Part shown: one piece after another, positions 44,001-50,800 of the stretch
Layout: each line of letters opens with the position of its first letter
Numbering within the stretch: position 1 is the stretch's first letter
Assembly: GCA_047600805.1 (NCBI GenBank)
Contig: JASGKG010000001.1
Span: 3,720,001-3,784,000, forward strand
DNA length: 64,000 bases
Direction: 5' to 3'
Source of the DNA: JADKHC01 sp047600805
GTDB lineage: Bacteria > Verrucomicrobiota > Verrucomicrobiia > Opitutales > Opitutaceae
The notes under the pieces: generated by a model
What the model was told of the DNA's origin: nothing
Databases searched by the model: none
The model's input: only the letters and a program-made list of their open reading frames with translations
Made by a program: the position numbers and the translations under genes

Positions 44001-45381
44001 CGGCCGCCTGCAGTTTGACACCGCGGATTTTGATCTGCGCGAGATGGTCGATGGCACGATGGACCTGCTCGCCTCCCGGGCACAGGAGAAGAAACTCGAT
44101 TTTGGCGCTCTCGTTCCCTACGACCTGCCCTGTCTCGTGAGGGGCGATCCGGGCCGCCTGCGGCAGGTGCTTTTGAATCTCCTCGGCAACTCGATCAAGT
44201 TCACCGAAAAAGGAGAGGTCTTCCTCACCGTCTCACTCGAAGAGGAGACCGAGCTGGGGCTGCGCTTCATGTTCAGAGTTTCCGACACAGGCATTGGCCT
44301 CACCGACGAAGCCAAAGACCGCCTCTTCAAACCTTTCACCCAGGCCGACGAATCCACGTCCCGGAAGTACGGCGGCACCGGTCTCGGCCTGGCCATCAGC
44401 AAACAGTTGGTGGAATTAATGGACGGGCAGATCGGCGTCGAAAGCACGTTGAACGAGGGCTCGACGTTCTGGTTCACAGCCCTGCTGGCAAAACAACAGG
44501 AGCACACCACCACCCCGCTGAGCACATCGCTCGCCCAGCTGAAGGATGTCCCTGTGCTTCTGGTTAGCACAAATCTCACGGACTGCAAAATCCTCGAGCA
44601 CTATCTCAATGGCTGGCAAATGCCCGTGCGCGTCGCGACGAATCAGCAAATGGTGTTTGATCTTCTGGAGGAGGGCCAACAGCTCGACCACCCGACACAG
44701 GTGGTGATCATAAGTGAGCATTTCGGTGAGATCTCCGGCCTCGATCTGGCGCGCTCGATCCATAAAACACCGAGTCGTCAGGAGTATCGAATCATCCTTC
44801 TTAACTCGCTTGAAAACCAGTTCGCAAAAGAAGCTCTCGCTGACGCAGGCGTACTGCAAACACTTACCCAACCCATTCGCCAGTCCCAACTCCGCCAAGC
44901 CATTCTAAGGGCGGTGAAAGCGATTCGCTCCTCCACATCGCCCCTGCCGCCAAGCGAAGACGACACGGCCGCAATGCCTGCAGCCCAGCGCAAACTTCAC
45001 ATCCTGGTGGCCGAGGACAATATCGTGAACCAACGCGTCACCACCCGACAACTGGCCAAATTGGGCCATACCACCGAGGTGGCGGGTAACGGCATCGAGG
45101 TCCTCGCCGCTCTGGAAAAAGGTACCTACGACGTGGTTCTGATGGACTGCCAGATGCCGGAGCTCGACGGTTATGAGACGACGCGCCGTATCCGCCTCGA
45201 TCGGCGTTTCGCGTCACAGTGGGTCGTCGCGATGACCGCAAACGCCATGATCGGCGATCGTGAAACTTGTCTGGAAGCTGGGATGAACGATTACATCACC
45301 AAGCCCACGCGTATTCAGGATTTGGCCCAAGCGCTCCAGCGAGCGAAGCCCCACGCAGCCGAACCACGTGCCGTATCCTAA
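41065..45381 (+). CDS. Large hybrid sensor histidine kinase with OB-fold-like periplasmic repeats
   Basis: 1438 residues. Signal peptide (~14-36), then ~700 extracytoplasmic residues built of repeated OB-like beta modules (NSRLVTVEGYVNHVGDVTNH; KDELIRVAGIIRRYTPGQQL; LNRRIRLTGTVLHHSVGNYI; DGQLVTITGTLVDWNIRNNN). A membrane helix (~738-758) follows, then PAS (~785-900), HisKA with NMSHEIRTPMNGVIGMSNLL (H925), HATPase (GTGLGLAISKQLVEL), a degenerate receiver (~1155-1290) where the acceptor Asp is lost (VVIISEHFGE), and a full receiver with D1361 (VVLMDCQMPELDG). No Hpt domain is present. It ends convergently with the ECF42-like gene, sharing stop-codon bases. Confidence 0.92.
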   Translation: MPARPRSPFSFFLHIRLFLAASAWIVLMVGGLRAQQAAEPQIITTINGLWTLSDAEKITPQRIKLDLFVSYYDPEWNLLWGECDGAPGYIQAAPVPLPIKSGQRYLIEGKVVQSKGLSPDLVTFTPLPPPQVTPQTAKVPFDKPEYNSRLVTVEGYVNHVGDVTNHHWRLELIAEGGHSVTCNIWHDAPGYVPFAEDTIVQATGVFLYQVDPSGLKDSVFLWVSDVSKVRTLGTLKDDPRFKAPVTPIEKLPRTHKDELIRVAGIIRRYTPGQQLTIRDETGQLELKTLQNRSAKVGDRVEAVGYSWINGTEWTLRNGLFRVLESAGLPVTDDSSAKLRVIEQALELSPHKANQGLPVQFRGGVLWSHAAAPFFIIKDPSGGITVYRNNLDEAPPAVASDVIVEGVTVAGPFTPAVTARRVDVAGTVTIPEAKPVTLDQAMTGVEENHWVEMSGYLRAAKTEGEWTLLELTTSAGEFRAKLPASANLAKSVGGTVRVQGVCTAVANDKRQLTGILLLVPWDYYVQVDEEPPTDPFSVPQRTIASLRQYTTYEQLNRRIRLTGTVLHHSVGNYILIHDESDGLLVLSRSDERLSPGDQVEVAGFPGRQAGRLVLREAVHRKIASGAEPTPLRLLNPELVTSELDGQLVTITGTLVDWNIRNNNVHFALQLRDRIFEAVLDQGSQNFAPDTWLRGSQMRVTGVYGTEYDEYGKPRNYHLQLRTRKDILVISEPPWWTMAHALTVVGITCGGIFLAIVWVFALRRRVKRQTVQIRLQLEKEAHLEAQYREIFESASDFIFTIDLNGRFTSFNAAGEKLTGFPRERALQMYFRDLLLPEEVGQMPLLALKPDNEEAVTFQSRFKTNGGNIRWVETSMQLITKAGQPAGMLGVVRDITERKQIEETLRQARDTAEATTRAKSAFLANMSHEIRTPMNGVIGMSNLLLDTKLTREQTEIAETVKHSAESLLTILNDILDFSKIEAGRLQFDTADFDLREMVDGTMDLLASRAQEKKLDFGALVPYDLPCLVRGDPGRLRQVLLNLLGNSIKFTEKGEVFLTVSLEEETELGLRFMFRVSDTGIGLTDEAKDRLFKPFTQADESTSRKYGGTGLGLAISKQLVELMDGQIGVESTLNEGSTFWFTALLAKQQEHTTTPLSTSLAQLKDVPVLLVSTNLTDCKILEHYLNGWQMPVRVATNQQMVFDLLEEGQQLDHPTQVVIISEHFGEISGLDLARSIHKTPSRQEYRIILLNSLENQFAKEALADAGVLQTLTQPIRQSQLRQAILRAVKAIRSSTSPLPPSEDDTAAMPAAQRKLHILVAEDNIVNQRVTTRQLAKLGHTTEVAGNGIEVLAALEKGTYDVVLMDCQMPELDGYETTRRIRLDRRFASQWVVAMTANAMIGDRETCLEAGMNDYITKPTRIQDLAQALQRAKPHAAEPRAVS

Positions 45382-46697
45382 GCGGTTTTTGCCGCGGTGA
45401 CCGCGGACGTTTCTTCGGCTCGAGCCAGCAGGTTGGTCAAATAGGTTTGCTCCGGCCCCACCACGGCGAGCTTCAGCGCCTTGCGAAACGCCGCAGCGGC
45501 TTCCTTATGGTTCTCGAGGCGCCAATGTAATTCTCCCTCGACAGCGTACAAGAGATGGAGCGACTCCAACCGGTCGCGGCGCGGAATGGCCGCCAACGCC
45601 TCCAAGGCAGCGCGCGGCCCGTGGACGTGCGCCACCGCGACCGCCCGATTGAGGTCAACAATGGGCGAGGGCCGGATTCGGCTTAGCTCGTCGTAATGCC
45701 GCAGGATGCGCTGCCAGTCCGTCGTTTCGTAGCTTTGGGCGACGCAATGGATCGCGGCGATTCCCGCTTGAAGATGGTATTCTGAAAGATCGTTTCCCGC
45801 TGCCGCTTGGTTAAGGTGCTCCAAACCGCGCGCGATGAACGCCGCGTCCCATTTGGTACGATCCTGATCCTCCAGTCGCAGGAGATCGCCCTCGTGGTTG
45901 ACGCGGGACGGAAATCGCGCCGACGTAAGCAACATCAACGCGAGCAGTGCGTGCGTTCGCGGCGTGTTGCCCGCCGGATGCGTGACCAGCAGCGTCGCCA
46001 ACCGGATCGCTTCTTCGCACAGTTCTTCGCGGAGCAGTCGGTCGCCTGAGGAAGCCTTGTAGCCCTCGTTAAATAAAAGGTACAAGGCGGCGAGCACTCC
46101 GTCCAACCGGGGAGCGAGGTTTTCGTTTTCTGGAATTTCAAAACCAATGCCCGCTTCTTTGATGCGTTGTTTGGTGCGGGTGAGTTGTTTTTCGATCGCC
46201 GCGTCGCTGCTGAGAAAAGCGCGTGCGATTTCGCCGGTGCTGAAGCCGCACAAGACTTTTAGCGCGAGGATCACTTGCGCGTCCGGCGCGATCGTCGGGT
46301 GGCAGCAGACAAAGAGCAACCGAAGCGCGTCATCGCGAACGCCAAGCGCCGCCTCCCAAGCCGCGCCTGTGCTCGACGCCATTTGTTCAACGTGCGTCAC
46401 GATGTCGGGCTCTTTAGCCGTGGACATTTTTTTGTGTCGCAGTGCGTCGCGGGCGAGGTTCATCGCAACCTGCGTGATCCAAGCCGAGGGATTCGCGGGG
46501 ATTCCGCCCATCGACCACACGCGCAAGGCCCGAAGCAACGCTTCTTGGGCGACATCTTCGGCGAGCGCCAGGTTGTGAACACCCAGAAGACGCACCAACG
46601 CGCCGTTAAGGCGTCCGGCTTCGTGACGGAAAAAATGCTCCACCAGCCCCGCTGGTTGGCTACTTTTGTTGGTTTGACTGGAACTGTTCTCCGGCAT
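45378..46697 (-). CDS. ECF42-type RNA polymerase sigma factor with C-terminal TPR-like domain
   Basis: 439 residues. Sigma regions 2 (~25-95; LALAEDVAQEALLRALRVWS) and 4 (~120-175; VCCHPTIAPDAQVILALKVL) are followed by the long DUF6596/TPR extension (LDGVLAALYLLFNEGYKASS; SRIRPSPIVDLNRAVAVAHV; YAVEGELHWRLENHKEAAAA). This layout is that of ECF group 42, which works without a classic anti-sigma factor and needs its C-terminus for activity (family knowledge). The DGPF-protein gene lies directly upstream with one base between stop and start, the known ECF42 neighbour. Confidence 0.92.
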   Translation of the reverse strand: MPENSSSQTNKSSQPAGLVEHFFRHEAGRLNGALVRLLGVHNLALAEDVAQEALLRALRVWSMGGIPANPSAWITQVAMNLARDALRHKKMSTAKEPDIVTHVEQMASSTGAAWEAALGVRDDALRLLFVCCHPTIAPDAQVILALKVLCGFSTGEIARAFLSSDAAIEKQLTRTKQRIKEAGIGFEIPENENLAPRLDGVLAALYLLFNEGYKASSGDRLLREELCEEAIRLATLLVTHPAGNTPRTHALLALMLLTSARFPSRVNHEGDLLRLEDQDRTKWDAAFIARGLEHLNQAAAGNDLSEYHLQAGIAAIHCVAQSYETTDWQRILRHYDELSRIRPSPIVDLNRAVAVAHVHGPRAALEALAAIPRRDRLESLHLLYAVEGELHWRLENHKEAAAAFRKALKLAVVGPEQTYLTNLLARAEETSAVTAAKTA

Positions 46698-46698
46698 C

Positions 46699-47124
46699 TC
46701 AGCAGTTCGCCGTTTCCACGCCCATCGTGCTGCGGATGTTCACGCCGAGATGGCAGTGAGGTGTCAACTGGCGGATTTCCACCATGAGGCCGTATTCCAG
46801 CCCCGGGTGTCGCCGCGCGATTTCCGTGGCTTCCTCAAGGTCGTGGACCAACACCTTTACGTAACCGCCAACCGCCTCCTTCGATTCAGGAAACGGCCCA
46901 TCGGTGATGCGGGTCCCGCCCGCACCGGAGACTATGCGCGTGTCAATTTCCAGCGGCTGTCCCTCCACCGCGCGCCCTTCGTCGACGAGTTTGTCGAACC
47001 AGTTGTTCCACTTCGTGACGAGTTCCTGACGCTGTTCCGCGGAAAGATGGGCGTGGTTTTCCGGACCCGTGTTTCGGAAAAGGAGCATGTAAGGTACGCG
47101 AGGGGCAGGATTGTTCGATGGCAT
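46699..47124 (-). CDS. DGPF/YCII-domain protein, partner of the ECF42-type sigma factor
   Basis: 141 residues from ATG 47124 (MPSNNPAPRVPYMLLFRNTG); the frame reaches 47295 but that part does not resemble the family. It shows the DGPF signature (RITDGPFPESKEAVGGYVKV) and DLEEATEIARRHPGLEYGLM. Such proteins have a YCII-like ferredoxin fold and are regularly encoded beside ECF41/ECF42 sigma factors; whether they act as regulators or as targets is unsettled. Its TGA lies one base before the sigma ATG. Confidence 0.9.
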   Translation of the reverse strand: MPSNNPAPRVPYMLLFRNTGPENHAHLSAEQRQELVTKWNNWFDKLVDEGRAVEGQPLEIDTRIVSGAGGTRITDGPFPESKEAVGGYVKVLVHDLEEATEIARRHPGLEYGLMVEIRQLTPHCHLGVNIRSTMGVETANC

Positions 47125-47314
47125 GGGTGAAAAGCTATGGTTGTTAAGAGCCGTTTCTAAAAACGACGAAGACGATACGCAGAAACGGACAGCTCGCTTC
47201 GGATTTCGGCGATTTTTTGGAAACTGCGCGGCTGCGGCGGACCTCGCCGCCATGGCAGCCCGAAAACTTCCAAAAACTCCGCCGCACCCCTCCAAATCGG
47301 TCTAGAAAGGCACG

Positions 47315-48217
47315 TTATCCTTTTAGCGCCCCGGCAGTAATGCCTTTGACCAAATGTTTTTGGAGCAAGATGTAGACGAGCAGAATCGGCAACGTAACCA
47401 TCACGATACCCGCAAAGAGCATTCCGTAGTTCGTGTGGTACTGAGCCGCGACCGACAGGTTGCCCAAACCGAGCGGCAGCGTGCGCACTCCTTCGCGAGC
47501 GCCCGAGGTGAACATGAATGCAAAGAAATACTCCTTCCAGATGCCGATGAACTGGAAAATCGCCACCGTGATCAGTCCCGGCCGCGCCAGCGGCAACATC
47601 ACGCGCCAGAACGCCGTCGCCTCACCGCAACCATCCACCACCGCTGCTTCATAGAGCGATCGCGGCAAAGCACGGAAAAATCCTGCCAAAATGAAAATCG
47701 CGAAGGGAAGTCCGTTCGCCGTGTAAACCAGCACCAGTCCAAGTTTGGAGTTAAGCAGTCCGATGCTTCTGAGTTCGAAAAACAGCGGGACGATGCTTAG
47801 CTGAACCGGAATCATCAGGCCCGCGAGGAACAGCCCGTAAAGGAAATTTCCGAGCGGATGGTAGAAACGACTTAACGCGTACGCGCTCATCGATCCAAGC
47901 AGCAGTATCAGCGAAACCGATACGCTCGTGATTAAGACGCTGTTCAAAAAATATTCGCCGAAATGCGCTTCGCGCCACGCCTGGCGGTAATTTTGCCACT
48001 GCAACGCATCGAGCGAAGGGAGCGCAAACGCGTCGCGGAAGATGGCCTCGTCCGGTTTCAACGACGAGTACATCACCCAAACCATCGGATAAACGACCCA
48101 AAGAAAATATCCGGCCAGCGCGGCAAAGGTGAAACCGTTGGAAAGCGTGAACCGCTGAATTCGCACAGCTGAAAAAGAAATCCTGTGACGGCAGCCCGCA
48201 ATCTTTTGCGACGCCAA
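47315..48217 (-). CDS. Carbohydrate ABC transporter permease, MalG type
   Basis: 300 residues with six membrane helices (ALAGYFLWVVYPMVWVMYSS; FLYGLFLAGLMIPVQLSIVP; MLFAGIVMVTLPILLVYILL). The EAA loop that contacts the ATPase is clear at ~187-212 (YEAAVVDGCGEATAFWRVML). The listed start is TTG at 48217; GTG at 48166 (VRIQRFTLSNG) is equally possible and gives a more usual N-terminus. No ATPase gene is in the window, so a shared MsmX/UgpC-type ATPase is presumed. It should pair with the permease half of the fusion encoded at 50801-53170. Confidence 0.9.
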   Translation of the reverse strand: MASQKIAGCRHRISFSAVRIQRFTLSNGFTFAALAGYFLWVVYPMVWVMYSSLKPDEAIFRDAFALPSLDALQWQNYRQAWREAHFGEYFLNSVLITSVSVSLILLLGSMSAYALSRFYHPLGNFLYGLFLAGLMIPVQLSIVPLFFELRSIGLLNSKLGLVLVYTANGLPFAIFILAGFFRALPRSLYEAAVVDGCGEATAFWRVMLPLARPGLITVAIFQFIGIWKEYFFAFMFTSGAREGVRTLPLGLGNLSVAAQYHTNYGMLFAGIVMVTLPILLVYILLQKHLVKGITAGALKG

Positions 48218-48448
48218 TTTTAGAACTCGAATCGCCGCCGGTCTTTGGATGCCGCCCCCTCGACATCCGCAAAACCTAAACTGCTCGGCTCACGGCCAGC
48301 CCTGATTTCGGAGCGAGTACGCTACAAAACCGTAGGACATAACAATCCCCTTCGACGACAAGGGGAACGCGCGGTTCTGCGTTCGCATCCCTGCAATCTG
48401 CAAGTTCTGAGAGCTAGCCAGCAATTCGTCATCAAATCTTAACAATGC

Positions 48449-48476
48449 AACCTAACTTGTTGTCGAGATTTAGGTT
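48449..48476 (+). promoter_or_regulatory. Inverted repeat, candidate enhancer site for a sigma-54 activator
   Basis: Perfect 7-base arms AACCTAA (48449-48455) and TTAGGTT (48470-48476) separated by 14 bases. It lies about 28 bp upstream of the -24 element. Activator sites are usually farther upstream, so this is tentative. Confidence 0.45.
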
Positions 48477-48502
48477 ACGAAGATGGCTGTATCCGAGGCA
48501 TC

Positions 48503-48518
48503 CGGCACGCCTCTTGCA
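48503..48518 (+). promoter_or_regulatory. Sigma-54 (-24/-12) promoter
   Basis: CGGCACGCCTCTTGCA matches the consensus TGGCACGN4TTGCW at all but the first base: invariant GG at 48504-48505 and GC at 48516-48517, 12 bases apart from G to G. A start of transcription near 48528-48530 would give a ~20-base leader before the ATG at 48549. No sigma-54 activator gene is in the window. Confidence 0.7.
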
Positions 48519-48548
48519 TCATTCAGAATCTGTATAACTCCTATCATT

Positions 48549-48956
48549 ATGGCTACTACACGACGGAAATCCCCAATCTACCCCGTCGTCCTCGCGTCCT
48601 CACTTTTGTGGGGTGCGAGTACTGTTCATGCGCAGCTCTGCCTCACTCAAAACGAGGCCAACTCGCTGCCCAAAGTCGCATCGCCTTCCCCGGCGCAAAC
48701 CGCGCAGGAAGGTAATCTGTCTTTGCTTAAGTTGACGGACACCAGCCGAAGTCTGGCCGCTCCGGCGTTCGTGCCCGCTCAAACCAAGCTTGTCGTGGAG
48801 CCGGACGTTCATCGATCCGCCACGACAAAGGCCGCCACGGAAAACATCGCGAAAGCGGTGGATCCATCGAGAGCGAAAATGGCGTTGATCGCTGCCAACG
48901 CCGAGCCCTCGCCTTACGCCGCTCCGAGCGAAAGCCAATCAGCGTTTTTCGAATAG
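48549..48956 (+). CDS. Small secreted protein, probably sigma-54 dependent
   Basis: 135 residues from ATG 48549; the frame opens at 48483 upstream of the likely promoter, so the internal ATG is chosen. The signal peptide is clear (YPVVLASSLLWGASTVHAQ, cleavage after AQ). The mature part is Ala/Ser/Thr-rich with no recognised domain (ATTKAATENIAKAVDPSRAK). It sits inside the ABC-transporter region but on the opposite strand. Function unknown; the promoter type suggests control by an environmental activator. Confidence 0.7.
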   Translation: MATTRRKSPIYPVVLASSLLWGASTVHAQLCLTQNEANSLPKVASPSPAQTAQEGNLSLLKLTDTSRSLAAPAFVPAQTKLVVEPDVHRSATTKAATENIAKAVDPSRAKMALIAANAEPSPYAAPSESQSAFFE

Positions 48957-49032
48957 TTGGAACCGTACGGGTGTCGCTCGACGCCACACCCGTTCCCTCC
49001 GCGTCGAAAGCTCTCCCGCAACAATCCGCACC

Positions 49033-49239
49033 ATGAATGCGCCTGCCATTTTCTTGGGTATACAGCCTGGTTACAAAAACATCCCTCCGGTCGAACTCTA
49101 CAATCTCCTGGTTCCCGTTGGGCAACATCCAGTCGGCTCCACTGTTTCGCGAAAGACGCTGGAAGATCACGGCCTGTTGCCGCGGGTGTTTAGGCACAAG
49201 TCGCCTGCTACATCAAAAAAACTTTCCCAACACGCCTGA
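49033..49239 (+). CDS. Small conserved-looking protein of unknown function
   Basis: 68 residues: MNAPAIFLGIQPGYKNIPPV, then ELYNLLVPVGQHPVGSTVSR and KTLEDHGLLPRVF, with a Lys/Ser-rich tail. The composition is protein-like, with few Arg/Ala runs, unlike the chance frames of this GC-rich DNA. It starts 77 bp after the secreted-protein gene and ends 3 bp from the convergent ICMT-like gene. No signal peptide or motif is recognised. Confidence 0.55.
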   Translation: MNAPAIFLGIQPGYKNIPPVELYNLLVPVGQHPVGSTVSRKTLEDHGLLPRVFRHKSPATSKKLSQHA

Positions 49240-49241
49240 CT

Positions 49242-50633
49242 TCAAGTGCGGGGCGCTCGGAACTGGAACCGCAGCCAACGGCGGTGACGTTCTCGTATTT
49301 GCGCCGAATACATCGCATACGCCGGATCGAGGCTGGAGAGATTTCGCTCTTCAGTTTTCGCGCGCACCCAATACACGAACGCGAGTCCGGCGAGCATGAA
49401 CATGTTGCGAATTCCATAGCTCGTGATCGTGATTCCCGCGAAGCTGAACATAACCGCCCCGCGTCCATCAACGAAGGGCAGCGAGGTGAGAAAGAAAGCG
49501 CAGATTTTGGTGATATAAGCTGGGTGCTTCGTGAAATAATACGGCCCGCTGGTAACGATTCCGCGATGCGTCAAATTTGAGAATCGCAATCCGAACGCGA
49601 TCGTCGCCCAGACAAACATCGTCTCAAAAAAAGTGATGCCGAACCCGCACGCGTAAAACAGCGTGAGGTTGTAATTGGGCAGTTTGCCGATCCAGTCGCT
49701 ATCCGACCAATAACCTAGGTACAAATTTCCGATCATCGTCCAAAACGGCTGATAACAGACCAGCGCCGCTGTCCAACCGAGCGCCGTCGGCTCGGCGGAA
49801 CGCACATGTGATTGGATCCAGCGAAGGGTTAAAAGGTAGCCGCACGAGACGAACGCCAGATCGATGCTAAACAGAAAATTGTGGAAATAGTGACTCAGCG
49901 TGATGAAGCCTTGCGCCGCCGGCATTCCTGAACCGCCCCAGAACTGGTGAAACGCATTTGTATGCTCGGCGCGCCAGTGCAGCCCGGGCAGATTGTTGCA
50001 CAGGAAGGTGAACATGAGCGGCATGAAAAAACCTTTCACCGCCCAAGTGCGCAGGTGATTGCCTACTTTGCTCCAGTCGATGTTTTCGAAGTCCAACATC
50101 ACGACACGCCCAAAATACCAGTAGCCGTCGCGCGGATCGGTCATCCGGGCATCCACCCAAAAGAAATACAGCACGCAAAATACCACCGCGAACGGGCCGG
50201 CATTGCGGCACAGCAGGAAAAAGTTGCTGTAAAACCCTGCGTCCGGTTGGAAGCTCGGATTGTATTCCGGAAAAATCCAATACAGGAGCGCGAGCAAAAC
50301 AACCGTCACCAGCAATCCAGCTAGTTTTACGAGTGTCCGCTCGATGGAATAAGCGTGTTGCCGCGTCATCCCATCAATCACCGGTGTCGGCGACCTGAAG
50401 CGGATTAGCAGCGCATCGCAGACGATCATCGGCAGCGCCGTGAACGCCATTAATATCAGGCCCTCCCAGTAGCGGGGCGGCTGATACACGGGGCCGAACT
50501 TGTTCAGCCAAACGACACCGAGCACAAATCCAAATACGCCCACCCAGCCTGTGATCGCCGACGGGATAAAATCTGGACGAAGTTTATTGTCAGCTGGGGG
50601 AGTGGCAGCGGCGTGGGGCAACGGCGACGACAT
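49242..50633 (-). CDS. Polytopic membrane protein with ICMT/PEMT-like methyltransferase C-terminus
   Basis: 463 residues with about ten membrane helices (ITGWVGVFGFVLGVVWLNKF; LAGLLVTVVLLALLYWIF; FAVVFCVLYFFWVDARM). The last ~110 residues carry the isoprenylcysteine-carboxyl/phospholipid methyltransferase pattern: RGIVTSGPYYFTKHPAYITK, then FVYWVRAKTEERNLSSLDPA, where the E-E pair and RxxHP-like segment bind S-adenosylmethionine in the family. The N-terminal helices are unlike short bacterial ICMTs. Its substrate is unknown. It lies between the two ABC-permease genes on the same strand. Confidence 0.75.
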   Translation of the reverse strand: MSSPLPHAAATPPADNKLRPDFIPSAITGWVGVFGFVLGVVWLNKFGPVYQPPRYWEGLILMAFTALPMIVCDALLIRFRSPTPVIDGMTRQHAYSIERTLVKLAGLLVTVVLLALLYWIFPEYNPSFQPDAGFYSNFFLLCRNAGPFAVVFCVLYFFWVDARMTDPRDGYWYFGRVVMLDFENIDWSKVGNHLRTWAVKGFFMPLMFTFLCNNLPGLHWRAEHTNAFHQFWGGSGMPAAQGFITLSHYFHNFLFSIDLAFVSCGYLLTLRWIQSHVRSAEPTALGWTAALVCYQPFWTMIGNLYLGYWSDSDWIGKLPNYNLTLFYACGFGITFFETMFVWATIAFGLRFSNLTHRGIVTSGPYYFTKHPAYITKICAFFLTSLPFVDGRGAVMFSFAGITITSYGIRNMFMLAGLAFVYWVRAKTEERNLSSLDPAYAMYSAQIRERHRRWLRFQFRAPRT

Positions 50634-50800
50634 GGGAGGCCTTCAATGTGAGCCGACCTGCCGCTCCGTCGCAAGCGCGCTGTTGATTCACCACGCTCGG
50701 CCCGGCCGCTCCCCCAACCCTTTTAAAACACGTCCCACTCCGGTGGGTTTGTCATTCAATAGAGGACAAACCGCCTGATTGAGCCAAGCCGCCCGTCAGC

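Larger units (their letters stand above)
48218..48548. other. Intergenic region between permease and small secreted-protein genes
   Basis: About 331 bp. It holds a hairpin TCCCCTT/AAGGGGA (48346-48352 with 48360-48366), an inverted repeat AACCTAA/TTAGGTT (48449-48476) and a -24/-12 promoter (48503-48518), listed separately where distinct. Confidence 0.5.
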
